Source: Eudorina sp. 2006-703-Eu-15 (taxonomy: Eukaryota; Chlorophyta; Chlorophyceae; Chlamydomonadales; Volvocaceae). From it: a stretch of 64,000 nt of DNA. This document shows positions 42,801 through 53,610 of this stretch, piece after piece; position 1 is the first letter of the stretch; the number at the start of each line of letters is the position of its first letter. The notes under the pieces were generated by a model. That model did no database searches. It was not told the origin of the DNA and worked only from the letters and a program-made list of their open reading frames with translations. Location: NCBI GenBank assembly GCA_003117195.1, contig BDSI01000057.1, positions 434,001 to 498,000 on the forward strand, read 5' to 3'. The position numbers and the translations under genes were made by a program.

Positions 42801-45128
42801 AGCACCTCTTCCCCTCCCCCGCCAAGCGCCTCTTCCCCCCCCCCCCCCCCCCCCCCCGCCAAGCGCCTCTTCCCCTCCCCCGCCAAGCGCCTCTTCCCCT
42901 CCCCCGCCAAGCGCCTCTTCCCCTCCCCCGCCAAGCGCCTCTTCCCCTCCCCCGCCAAGCGCCTCTTCCCCTCCCCCGCCAAGCGCCTCTTCCCCTCCCC
43001 CGCCAAGCGCCTCTTCCCATCCCCCGCCAAGCGCCTCTTCCCCTCCACCATCAACCGCACCACCACCACCGGTTTCTCAGCCACCGCAATCTCCGCCGCC
43101 GCGTAGCCCTCCCCCGCCGCCAAGCCTGACTGCTTTTCAGTTTCCTCCGCCGCCACCACCTCCCCCGCCGCCCCGTCTGGCATCTCCACCGCCGCCAAGC
43201 GCTAGCCCGCCCCCGCCACCCCCGCCACCAGTCAGCCCGCCGCCCCCGCCCCCGCCGCCATCAGCCAGTCCTCCACCAGCCTCCCCTCCGCCTCCTCCTC
43301 CGCCTCCGCTGAGACCTACGCTGCCTCTTCCGCCCAGTCCTTCGCCGCCGCCTCCGCCCAGCCCTCCGCCCAGTCCTCCGCCGCCTCCGCCGCCCAGTCC
43401 TCCGCGGCCTCCTCCGCCCAGTCCTCCGCCGCCTCCGCCACCCAGTCCTCCGCCAAACCCTCCGCCACCTCCCCCGCCTAGCCCAACGCCTTCGAGCCTG
43501 CAACTCCCGGCCCCTCCTCCCCCGCCGAAGTCTCCGTCGCCGCCACCCCCGCGACCCCCGCCACCGCCACCGCCGCCCCCACCTGTGCCCGCGCTCCCCC
43601 CGCCCCGGCCTCCGTCGCCCTCAACCCCGCCACCAGTACCCGTTGTCTACTGGGCCACGTCCGCCAGCGACTCCACCACGGTAGGTCGAGATAGGTTGAA
43701 CGCGAGCGTTGCCGTCGGGCATCTATCCTTTAAGGCTTTCATCTCGTGTGTTACATTCTTCCTTTCCTTCACATTTTTACATATCTGCTGATCGGGTTAT
43801 CTGACCGGGCCTGGCGGCGCATGCGTCTGTGATTGCACAAGCGGCGCGCCACCCCCCGTGCCACCCGTGCAAGGGCGGGTGCCGCGGGACCCAGCACGAC
43901 ACCGATATGGATACGCGGTGACACGTCTGTGACCTACGTCGTAGGTCGTAGGTCGTGACAAGCGCCTTCCACATGATGGGCGGCTGGGAGGGGCTGGGCT
44001 AGGAGGGACTGGGCGCCCCTGTTTGGGCTGCTACTGCTCATGCAACTGCCAACTGCTGCTATTGCTGACGATGATGCCTCCATCTACTCCCGCCGTCAGC
44101 AGCTGCCCACCACAAACAAAGGATGCCGCCCCTTTCCGATCGACGTGCGGTCCTTCCACCTCCAAGGATAGTGACACTTTCCATCCATGCAGTACCCCGC
44201 TCCCTGTTGACCTGGCACCTTCCGCCCTCCCTTCCCGGCGGATCATTATTCGCCAACCACCACCGCCACCGCCACCACATGCCCGTCGCCCGTCTCTCCA
44301 TCCCCCAGAGCACCAACAGCAGCAGCGGCCCGTTGCCCATTGCCGGTGAGGTGGTCAACCTGCTGGGGCCGCCCACCCGCGCCGTGATCAAGAAGCAGGC
44401 CCGGGTGTGCAAGCCCTCGCCCAACACCGCTTGGATACCCCCCCTGGAGGTGCGGGGGGAGGGGCAGGGGGACAGAGGGGCAGGGGGCGGGTGCAGTACA
44501 TGGAGCCCGGACAGATCCGTGTTCCCGGAGAGGACGGAGGAGGAGGGGGTGACCTGTCTGTAATTACGCGCCTTTTGGTTGTGTCGCGCCTTGTACTGGG
44601 TAACCGATCGTTCCACATTTCGACTCTTTCCGGTGTGTTTCCATGTATACCCCGCTTGTGACCTCCGGGTTCGCCGTCCCCGTTCCCGTTTCCAACGCCA
44701 ACCCATCCCAACCCCTCCCCCTCCCCCTCCCCCTCCCCCAGACCCCCCGCTACGCTCTGGCCTTCTTCAGCCCCCCCACGCCCGTGACGGGCTCCAAGGC
44801 CTCCGCCGTCATCCTCTACCTCCTCAACCAGGGCTCCCTGGACCCTCCCATCGAAAGCATCCAGCTGCTGGTGCGCCGTACAGGCGTGCCCGCTGCCTTA
44901 CCCGTGCTCGTGACCGCCTTCGTCGCCTCCTCCGGTCAGCCTGAGCTGCTGTGCCCCGGGGCCAACCGCTTCCCTCTGACCCTGGGGGCCGGAGGCAGTC
45001 CGCTGACGGCGGCGCAGCTGGCGGCGGCGGAGGTGCTTGCCGTACGTATCAACGTTAACTCGGGGGAGGTCACCAGCCGCAATAAGCTGCCGCACATAGC
45101 GGCGGTGGGACTGGAGGCGCTGGGCTGA
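36870..45128 (+). CDS. Secreted modular hydroxyproline-rich wall/matrix-type protein, gene 1
   Basis: Exons: 36870-36930, 37009-37545, 38207-38293, 39081-39614, 40521-40784, 41149-41871, 42523-43680, 44309-44449, 44742-45128; about 1,296 residues. Exon 1 is a signal peptide (MWTELGLAFLAGLALWPVAF). Then come two Cys modules, a Pro linker (PPPPPPPPPPSPPPSPPPP), two more Cys modules, and one divergent module (CFYWQIKYVDIN). Next is a domain beginning GSFQVVAQSYSADFQD with LRSWVDEF and INLVTANGVVVNFG, followed by a Gly/Ala/Ser-rich linker. A rod of SASSPPPP repeats passing into PPSPPPPP follows, and last a C-terminal region (VVYWATSASDS; AGEVVNLLGPPT; YALAFFSPPTPVTG). The rod is of the kind hydroxylated and glycosylated in volvocine walls. 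Introns up to the rod are all phase 1, later ones phase 0. Only flaw: summed exon length is one base over a multiple of three, located at a 23-C run. Not a pherophorin by its non-rod parts; function unknown. Confidence 0.8.
37024..37545 (+). repeat. Intragenic duplicated segment, copy 1 (two Cys modules)
   Basis: About 520 bases almost identical to 39,094-39,614, covering two consecutive Cys modules and spliced as one exon in each place. The very few differences (for example GTCGTACCC versus GTGATACCC near the end) point to a recent duplication or ongoing conversion; the flanking introns are unrelated. Confidence 0.9.
37943..37970 (-). mobile_element. Element-terminus motif in an intron of gene 1
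   Basis: AATGTTGCAGTGGACCCCGCGG resembles the left end of the foldback family (GATGTTACAGCGGACCCCGCGG) with three changes. Solo remnant. Confidence 0.45.
39094..39614 (+). repeat. Intragenic duplicated segment, copy 2
   Basis: Second copy of the two-module exon described at 37,024-37,545. Here the exon starts with a different lead (GTSSGQSNCG instead of VYGIPDPNGCG) and ends on a C rather than a G in the split codon. Confidence 0.9.
39642..39705 (+). repeat. Short dispersed repeat, copy 2 (intron of gene 1)
   Basis: ATTAAATTGAAAAAAGAAAT, AAACCCGAAGAACG and AACCCGGGCAAACCC in order, matching the intron copies at 55,881-55,940 and, reversed, 10,344-10,400. Shared by introns of three genes. 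Confidence 0.6.
39807..39830 (+). mobile_element. Element-terminus motif with GTTCATTCATTC flank
   Basis: GGGTCCGCTGTAACGTTCATT followed by ATTCATTCAT; same arrangement as at 28,233. Lies in the intron between exons ending 39,614 and starting 40,521. Confidence 0.5.
40398..40439. repeat. Perfect 18-bp inverted repeat with 6-base loop
   Basis: Left arm GGGGCGGGGGCCGGCTCA (40,398-40,415), loop TCATTG, right arm the exact reverse complement (40,422-40,439). Very GC-rich, so it would form a stable hairpin in the intron RNA about 80 bases before the next acceptor. Confidence 0.9.
42020..42135. repeat. Imperfect palindrome in the intron before the rod exon
   Basis: A purine-rich arm (ACGACGACGAGCGAGGAGG) is followed about 60 bases later by a pyrimidine-rich partner (CCTCCTCCTCGCTCGTCGTT). 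Together they could pair imperfectly. No coding content. Confidence 0.6.
42690..43045 (+). repeat. 24-bp coding minisatellite of the rod (SASSPPPP unit)
   Basis: About a dozen copies of AGCGCCTCTTCCCCTCCCCC plus CGCC, encoding SASSPPPP in the rod frame. Because the unit is a multiple of three without stops, other frames stay open too (AKRLFPSP in one). A homopolymer of 23 C at 42,835-42,857 interrupts the array. Confidence 0.9.
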
Positions 45129-45292
45129 AAAGATATTCGGCATGCGGGGTTTCGGGACAGTACGGCACCTTGTTCGGCTAGTCCTGGTTGAGTCGGATGC
45201 TGCTCTGACTGAAGCTCTGAAGCTCTGAACCGCTCCACGCGAAAAGTGCTTACTTAAGCGCCCCGCCGAGCCCTGGAGTGTTAGTGGTTAGG

Positions 45293-45470
45293 GTAGTGGT
45301 TGGGGTAGTGGCTGGGATTGTGGCTGGGGTAGTGGCTGGGGTAGTGGCTGGGGTAGTGGCTGGGGTAGTGGCTGGGGTAGTGGCTGGGGTAGTGGCTGGG
45401 GTAGTGGCTGGGGTAGTGGCTGGGGTAGTGGCTGGGGTAGTGGCTGGGGTAGTGGCTGGGGTAGTGGCTG
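45293..45470. repeat. 12-bp minisatellite, unit GGTAGTGGCTGG
   Basis: About 14 tandem copies with few changes, about 165 bases after the stop codon of gene 1. It makes long artificial Val/Ala/Gly and Thr/Pro frames on the two strands, which I do not regard as genes. Confidence 0.95.
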
Positions 45471-47591
45471 ATGGACGGAGGCTGCAGCGGTGCTCTGTAT
45501 GCCCAGTCAGCAGCGTGCGACGTCTCCAGGTTCGTACATGTCTATGTGGGTTGTACAGTTGAACGAACGTCACAGTCAGTGTACGGCGTCTCAATCTTCA
45601 CTTGTTAGTTCGTACATACGTCCGCGAGGTACTGCATCGGCACCCCGAGAGAAGAGAAGTCGTCATTATATTCCATGTCCGGCTAGCTGCTGGTGAATCA
45701 GCGAGAACTTAACAACGCAGACGTCAACACTCCCTCCCCTCCAACCTTTCTTCCTCAGGCCAACAGATCATAGGCAAACTCAATCCCTGCGGGACGCACC
45801 GCTGTTCTTTTCCCTCTCTCTCTTTATGTGACCGTTACTGCTGTCTGTCGCTGCTGCGTTGGAAGTCTTCCTGCTGTTTGTGAACACCCGCCTTGTTTCA
45901 GGCGGGTGACTCTCTTCCATGTGTACTGTTGTGTGAGGGGCTTGCGTCTGTAAGTCGGTATGTATGCGTCTGGCTGCCGGATGGTCGCGCGCGCCCCCGG
46001 GGATGTACGAACGGCGCCCGACACTCAACCGGTGTTTTTGGTGTGCCGCACCTGCACTGGCGGTAGGTAGGCAGCCATCCAGTCATCATTTTTGGTCCCA
46101 CCTCCCGAGCCAGAGCGAGCAGGCCGTAGTGCCTGGGGCTCTCGGTGCCGGCGCACTTTTCATCCGCTAGTTCGGGTTGCGTGGTCGAGACAGGCGCCCT
46201 GCTGCTGTCCCACTCCTACAACGTTTGTTGCCGGACTGTTATGTACGGCGTCCTATACGTGCGTTCGTACTGTACAGCGCACTGTTGGCTTGTATGTACT
46301 GATGGTTGAATAAATCCATGAGGGTTCGTACGGCAGAGTAGTCGGGGCATTTGCATTCGATTGCCCCTCTAGCTCTGGTCCTCTGGTTTTCACGCGCGCG
46401 AGTGTGTGTGTCGGAGTTTGTGTGCGTGTGTGCCTTTAGAGAAGTAAACCGCCGCGCGTGTATGTACTGGTGAGGTGAGGTGAGTATTCTATGTTCAGCG
46501 AGGAGCCTCGCGTGGCCTCCCGTCTCATCTGTGTTTGCTCGTTGCCGTTCGCCTTTGCGTGTGTGCTTGCCTTCGTCAGCTCTACGTACGTACCTGTACG
46601 ACTGCTGTCAAGGCCGTACATATTTACTGCGTGTGGGATGCGTGAACGCATTGGCCGAAGCCGGTGTAGATGGATCCAGATGGGGAATGGGGGATACGGA
46701 CTGAAACAAGGTTGTCGGAGGAAGTTCGGGAGAGCGGGGTCGCGCGGTAGGTCCGAATCCCCAGCCAGCCAGCAGGCCGACTGTCTGCTGGGCTTCGGAT
46801 GCGCCGACGTTGTGAGCTGCGAAGTTGCTGCCTAATCATAGAAGGTTGATGTCCGTGAGCACATACGTTGGCGTCATCGAGATGCATGGCTGCACCGCTC
46901 GGCCATGCGTACGTGGGCCGCGCTCGCCGTTTGTAACTTTCGGAACGTATGGCAGCCATTGCTTCCTCCAGCCAGGTATGCAGCAGCGGCCCCCAGCATA
47001 AGCAGTCGGTGAAATGCATGTATGGTCAGGGACATGACCAGCAGTGGCAAGCGCGGCGGCTCGCTCTTTGCTTCGCAGAGGTTGGCTGTGGCGGGGTACA
47101 CACGCATCAGCGAATTGTGTGCACGTGGTGTAAAGTCAATATGGGTGAAGCCCAGGCGCGCACGCACCCGCCGGGCCGGGCCGGGTGTGTGTGTGTGGAC
47201 CGTGCGACCCACACATACCCAGGGCCGGAGAGCAGCTGGAGCCCTGGTGCACTGATGATGAAGGTGTCCCATCCACCCGAATACCTTGGTACGTACAATG
47301 GACAGCTCGGAGTGAAAATGGGTGAGGGAGGATGGGACTGTTCTGAACTGCTGCCGGCTCGCTGGCGCTCGGCCAGGCTCGGCTGACTGACGTTGCCGTT
47401 CTCCATTTCGATCGATCGCGCAGGCGGCTGCGGCGGCGGCCGGTGCATACCTATCGGCTTGGAGGCCGTGGATGGGGTTGTTTATCTTGCATCAGCGCTA
47501 GATAGGAACGAAGAACGGGGCGATGAGCGGAAAGTGTTCGTTGGCATCATATGAAGCTTTGGCTGTCACCGAACATCACTACTTACAATAG

Positions 47592-47705
47592 CAGGGCGAG
47601 GAGAGGCAATCCTGGCGCGCGCGATGGTAACGTGGTGTGTTGGCCGGTATGGCTGCATGGACCCCCCGCGGGTGTTGGAGGATGGGTGCGCAGTCCTTGG
47701 TAGGG
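47592..47705 (+). repeat. Diverged dispersed repeat, second copy
   Basis: Partner of 28,498-28,605 (GAGAGGCAATCCTGGCGC start). Non-coding. Confidence 0.45.
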
Positions 47706-49487
47706 GTTGATAAGATGAGGCGCCTACGACCACCAGGGACCACCCGGTCGGGACACGGGTCCACCTTGTAACGGTTGCAAATAGCAAGCCAGAGTTGCGT
47801 CCTGTGGTGACTTGCAAAGACGGTTGCGTTTTGGGCGGTTTATTTGGGGGTGTTTGGGGTTACGCGCATTAATATTACTATACACGCGAGGAGCAGCTCG
47901 GAGGACGACCGATGCAATCTTTCAGTCGAATGACATAATGGTGAGCCACGCATGCAGACACTTCATTCAGTGCCCCGCATCCAGGCGCAGCCAATCGATG
48001 CGCGGGCCGAATTCTCATGTCATTTTTTTCACGGCCTGTATCGTAACGGTTCATCCTGTACTCATTTTGCCACTCTCCGAGAACCTTCACATTATCATTT
48101 ATTACTATTATAATAACATTCATGGTGTCACGCCGCGTCTCGTCAAGGCTGTGATGCCACACTTTCGACCGCATCACGGCTCCGCAATTAAAATTGGACT
48201 AAGCAGCTTGGCGTTGGTTGTGGGTGGCGTCGGAATATATCAGTGCGAACATGTGCGAATAAGGTCGGAAAGCTGCCATCGGTTGCATCTTGGTACCAGA
48301 TGCATGGCGGCTGAATGCAACTCCATCTTTATAAAATTAAGGCCCAGCATTATAATATTATAGTATAATCGTGATCCTGCGTATTTCGGTTCGCCAACTT
48401 GCAGCTGCGAAGCTCTGTTCTTAAGGGTGTGAACCTGTGTGAATTGTGATGGACGCCGCCTTTCCTTCAATGGACGTACGCTGAATGCTCAGAGATCCGG
48501 CAAATTAGCCATTTGCATAGTTTTGTGCATAAGCTTCGTCGAGTTGTCGTCCTCATGCTACGGGCTGCGTAGCGGTTTGTTCCGCTGTACTGCCATCTGA
48601 CTCGCATCGAGTTGAAGGGCTGTACTACGTTGTTTTCATAATTTGCGTCGTAAAATTATATTCCTAAAGCTATGTTACCACAAGGCGCCAGCTGAGGAGT
48701 GTGCCTGACGCACTTCGGTTTCCATCGCACCGTCCATTTACGTCGCGACCGCAGTCCGTCTCGCCTCGTTGGGAAGGCTCTGGTTCCTAAGACGCACGCC
48801 TCGTCGCCAAGTTTATTTTAATATTATTTCATTGCAGCCTGATGCACGACGATGAGAGGTGGGATGGGACTGCATTTCCTCGCACGATGGGCTGCTGGAC
48901 TTCAAAGCTATCAGCATCCTGCGTCAGAATAAGGCGTAATGTCGTTTACTCCCCGATGCATCCTGCAAAATGTAGGTGCTGCATGGGGTGGAGGGGCTTC
49001 AGCCTGGCGTTCCTGGCGGGCCTGGCGCTGTGGCCAGCTACCTGCTGGCCGCCCCAAATACCTGTGTATGCATGCGTCTTACCGATAGAACCGTCATTAC
49101 CCGGTGAGCTCCATAGGTAGTTAGAACCCGTTAAAGGGTCTGCCACGCACGAACAGGGAGCCCCTACCTCCTTCATGCGGATCGGGTTCCCCGGCATCGC
49201 GCAGCCCAAGTAGCGTACGTCCCAGCCAGAATATTGTTCTGTTGTTGGGGATCTCGTCTTGCGTGCGTGAAGATGACCGCAGTAGCTAACGTAACCGAGG
49301 CAGCGGCCTTCCACACCACTACTTGGCTGTTCTCCTCTCTGCAGGCCTAGGGGTCTTCGGCTCGTTTAGACCTTACACGGTCTGGTTAGAGGCTCTCAGG
49401 GACGGGAAGAGCCCCCACTATGTAACTGACCAACTATCTAAGTAACACCTACCACCGCCAACCCCGCTTTTGGTGCGTTTTGGTGTC

Positions 49488-49513
49488 CCATGTGTGTGTG
49501 TGTGTGTGTGTGC
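49488..49513. repeat. TG dinucleotide microsatellite
   Basis: About 12 TG units in the first intron of gene 2. Simple repeat. Confidence 0.9.
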
Positions 49514-49634
49514 TACATGGTTGGGGGTGCGTAACCCCATACCTGCACATACCCATACGAGCCGGAGGCCCAAGGGCAAACAAAACGCCCAAAAGCACTG
49601 GTTTGCAATACCGCATTAACAGGAGTCGACAAGA

Positions 49635-50051
49635 CTAGCGCCCAAAGGGCACGATAGAATTACGGTGAGCCCACATGCGCTCCAACATCTTTGCCAAACG
49701 AGCCGGATCCCAGGCAATCGCCTCCCTCATCGTATTAGGGCGGTGAAACCCTTCCTCAGCGCGTATTGCATCGTAAGCCGGGCAGTCGAGTAGAACATGC
49801 TTCTCATCTTCAATCTGGTCTTCAGAGCGGCAGCAACGGCAGACCCGTTGTCCTCTAGGGACATGGTGCCTACCCCTCCGCGCCCTGTTTGACTCAAGTG
49901 CCCAACAACAAAGCCTGAATTGCATTAACTTCCGGTGCGCAGAACGGGGGATAAAAACTGTAGCGTGCGGTTGCCACATAACGGCCGCCGCACGCATAAA
50001 CGACAGGCCCATCCAATGCTTGTACTTCCCATGTACATACGCGCCCATCAC
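49635..50051 (-). mobile_element. C-terminal remnant of a LINE-type (non-LTR) retrotransposon
   Basis: A 139-codon open frame ending in a TAG. It carries a Cys/His knuckle of the type found after the reverse transcriptase in non-LTR elements: VCRCCRSEDQIEDEKHVLLD then CPAYDAIR, preceded by RLCCWALESNRARRG. This region is known to follow the polymerase domain in many plant and algal LINEs. No reverse transcriptase catalytic motif lies upstream in the window, so this is a 5'-truncated copy. It sits antisense in the first intron of gene 2 (49,104-50,180). Confidence 0.7.
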
Positions 50052-52308
50052 GCAGCCTTGGTGCTGCGGTAATCAGGAACCAATGAGCATTGTGAAGAAC
50101 CGTTCCCGGGTCTGACTTGGCACCGAAACGCCCTTCAACGATTGTGCACCTACATTGTTTCCGCACTGCTGCTGCCGCAGTGAGTGGTATCCCCGACCCG
50201 GGCGAATGCGGTGCTCTGTCAGACCCAGTACGGCATCCTGCCGGATTACTCCTGGGGTACGGCGCCATCGTCAGCCCGAGAGCAGTTCACGGCGGGCAAC
50301 TGCAACGTCGTGGTGTGTTTCTACTGGCAAGCCAAGTACGGCGTCGTGCCGCATGTGTCGTGGGGTACGCTGCCGGCCTCCATGCACGACGCCTGGGCCT
50401 GGGTGAGGGAGGGCGACAGCTCCATCGGCAACTGCGACCAAATAATTTTAGGTAGGGGGGACAGAAACCGCTTCCGGGCCGTTTTGGGTGGGAGAGCCCG
50501 CGGGTCCTTCATCCATGGCGGTGGCCCTGGACGGTCAGGCTGGCAAAGCCAAAGCGGTGTACAGGCCATTCAGTGAGAGTGTGACGCGGACTTGGCGCAG
50601 CTGTGCCCGGACACCGCAGGCACCACACCTGACCGCCCCCCTTGCGGAACCCAGGCGCGCATTTTAATCGTCGCAATGCTACCTTCTGAATTTGTTCCTC
50701 CCCAACCGCTGCTAACCTGTGTTGGTGCCCAACCGCATCCTATGTTACCGTGGCTCCCGTTCTCTGCTGGCGCAACACCGCACGTCATCACCTCCCGCAG
50801 CTTCCACGTCGCCGCCACCCCCAGGTTTGTGCAGGAAGCACGGGCTTTGGGGCTGTGAGAGATCAGAACGGTTGCATGGCTCACACAGACATGTACCTCC
50901 GGCACACCGGGGGCCAGTCACACGCCAATCCGGGGGCCAATCACATGACAAATGAATGTGCCGGGAAAACATACGTGGGCCATCGGATGATCAGCAAACA
51001 CGGCTTTCCCGTGTACGTCTTACCAAGTTGGTCTGGCGACACTGCGGTGTACCCTGCCGCCGCAGGCAGCATCCCCGACCCGGGCGGCTGCGGCGCTCTG
51101 TCAGACTTGTACGGCATCCTGCCGGGTTACTCCTGGGGTACGGCACCCTCGTCAGCACGAGAGCAGTTATCGGCGGGCAACTGCAACGTCATGGTGTGCT
51201 TCTATTGGCAAGCCAAGTACGGCATCGTGCCACGGGGCTCGTGGGGTACGCTGCCGGACTCCATGCATGATGCCTGGACGTGGGTGAGGGAGGGCGACAG
51301 CTCCATCGGCAACTGCAACGACATCGTCACAGGTGTGGATGCGGATGAGTCACTTCCGGCGCGGCGCCGCGGAACGAAGCGCGCAGGGATCAGGGTGGCT
51401 GTCTTACCCTGCCTAAATACATATGTTCCGACAATTTGCGATCTGTCGTAGCCTACTTTGATGCGTGACCCCCTTAGGTGCGTAAAGGGCGATGCGCCAA
51501 TGAACAAGCCCAAACCCCAAACAGCATCGTCCAGACACTATCCTGGGCAACCGAAATCTCATCCGCACTACTGCACCAATTGGGCGTTTGGGGTCAGCGG
51601 GGGCGGTCGCAGCGCCACTTATCCGGGGAGCGTTGAATGCTGCCGGCAAGCGACCCGATTGGTTGTCGTACTTGGTAATGAGCCCGGAGCCCTCAACGCG
51701 CAGCCACCAACGTGCAGAGGCCCATGTCCAGTTCGCCTCTGAACGAGGGGCAACGAACCCGCCTGCGGGTACGGCAGTCGGGGAGTCGGGAGTCGGGAGC
51801 TCCGCGCAGCAATGCGCTCTTGTGTGCGCGTGCCAAGCTGCCAACTTACCACGCAACTACCGCTTGACCACTCACCTTGCATCACCTTTCGGATTACGTG
51901 GTGTGTGTCACGCAGGCAGCAAACCAGCTTACAGCTCATGCGGCCCCCTGGCGGAGCAGTACGGCATCATACCGGGTTACACCTGGGGTTCGGCGCCCGG
52001 GACGGCGCGCGACCAGTTCAATGCGGCCAACTGCAATGTCGGGGTGTGCTTCTATTGGGAGTCCAAGTACGGCATCGTACCGGGCGTGACGTGGGGCTCC
52101 GCCCCCGACGCGATCAAGCAGGGCTGGCAATGGGTGCGGAACGGCGACCAGGCCATCGGCTCGTGCGACCAGGTCGTTCAAGGTGCGTGAGATGGGGGGA
52201 GAGAATCGGGGATGGGTCACCGTCTTTGTCGTGCAGTACGACAGTCGAATCCGCAAAGGAGGAGGATGCTGACGCGTGTTTCTGGCGGTCTTCTACATGT
52301 TCCGTTTT

Positions 52309-53610
52309 TATTATTAGGATGTTACAGCGGACCCCGCGGGTCATCGGTGACAGCCCCGGCGACAGCCGAGGCTTCCTCACCATACACTGCCTAAATGAAC
52401 TAACGCCACCATGGCGCTCCGGACAGGCTCCCCAAGTGCACCGAAACACTCCCCGGGTCCACACTACCAGGGAACCACCCCGTTCCTGAGAACCAACCAT
52501 GGCAAGGGATAAAGCCCGCTCAGGGGGAGTTAGCCACCAGGGCGCCCCTATTAGCGAACCACCACCACCACCAAGGCGGGGTCACTTCTCCAGCGGTGGC
52601 CCGTAGTCTTGGAAGGCCACGGGGGCTCGCGAGTCACCATCAGGGGCCTGCCCGTACGGTCCCACCGGGCCAAAAAATACCGCCCACACCTAGCGATAGC
52701 TCCACTGGGCGTCAGTGCCCTGTCCACCCGCGGTCTATTACGACAGAATGTTCCGTTGCTGTTTCGACGCCAATTTCGTTCGTTGAGGGGACCGCGTGGG
52801 ACGAGGATTGGGGAAGTCAGGGCTGGGCGTATGGAGGTTGATGGGTGCTACACGATGTGCTCGGAAGCCCTTGTCTGTGCGTGGTGGCACGCATGCTGGA
52901 TGGTAAATCTGCCGCCTCGCGCGAGGCCATGTCACACGAAGGGCCCGCATTCAGCCGCCCAACCCCTGCATGCCACCTGGCCCGCCTTGCGACCCGCCCG
53001 AGCCCAAGCCCGAGCCCCAAGGGGCGACCTGCGACGGCCATTCGCAAACCCGCACCGACGACTCCGCTCTGCCCGCCCGGCTTCCGTATCGCCCGCCTGC
53101 AGAAATAGGCCCCGGGGCGAGCTCGCCGCCTCCCAGAGCCGGTAGGTGGTTGGTGGTTGGTTTGTGGGTGATTGGCGGTGGTTGGCGAGTAATGGCCAGA
53201 TCGTGCCAATTCACGGGAAACGTGTGGAGGGGAGCAGCGCTGGTCCGCACCAAGTCCCAGAGGCGGCAGCATACGCATGGTGACTCGCGAGCCCCCGTGG
53301 CCTTCCAAGACTACGGGCCACCGCTGGAGAAGTGACCCCGCCTTGGTGGGGGTGGTGGTTCGCTAATAGGGGCGCCCTGGTGGCTAACTCCCCCTGAGCG
53401 GGCTTTATCCCTTGCCATGGTTGGTTCTCAGGAACGGGGTGGTTCCCTGGTAGTGTGGGCCCGGGGAGTGTTTCGGTGCACTTGGGGAGCCTGTCCGGAG
53501 CGCCATGGTGGCGTTAATTCATTTAGGCAGTGTATGGTGAGGAAGCCTCGGCTGTCGCCGGGGCTGTCACCGATGACCCGCGGGGTCCGCTGTAACATCC
53601 TAATAATAAT
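52309..53610. mobile_element. 1.3-kb non-autonomous foldback element with 335-bp terminal inverted repeats
   Basis: Left arm 52,309-52,641 and right arm 53,276-53,610 are near-perfect reverse complements, ending ATTATTAGGATGTTACAGCG and CGCTGTAACATCCTAATAAT. The 630-base centre has no transposase-like frame. The flanking TTA/TAA-rich bases may be a target-site duplication but cannot be separated from the terminal TAATAATAA. It sits in the intron of gene 2 between 52,182 and 54,225. A solo arm is at 18,660-19,020. Confidence 0.85.

Larger units (their letters stand above)
45129..48982. other. Spacer between the two tandem matrix-type genes
   Basis: No gene recognised. Contains the 12-bp minisatellite at 45,293, the diverged repeat at 47,592-47,705 and AT-rich stretches around 48,080-48,370. 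Open frames here carry no known domain. Confidence 0.5.

Noticed and set aside
42433..43198. Long minus-strand frames (195 and 242 codons) rich in RRLAGEGK-type repeats
   Set aside because: They are the antisense of the 24-base SASSPPPP minisatellite; any repeat unit divisible by three stays open in several frames. No start context, splice structure or domain.
45250..45594. TPATTPATTPA and VVAGVVAG frames, possible CRISPR-like or protein repeat
   Set aside because: A 12-bp minisatellite without unique spacers; both frames are pure translation artefacts in a eukaryotic spacer.
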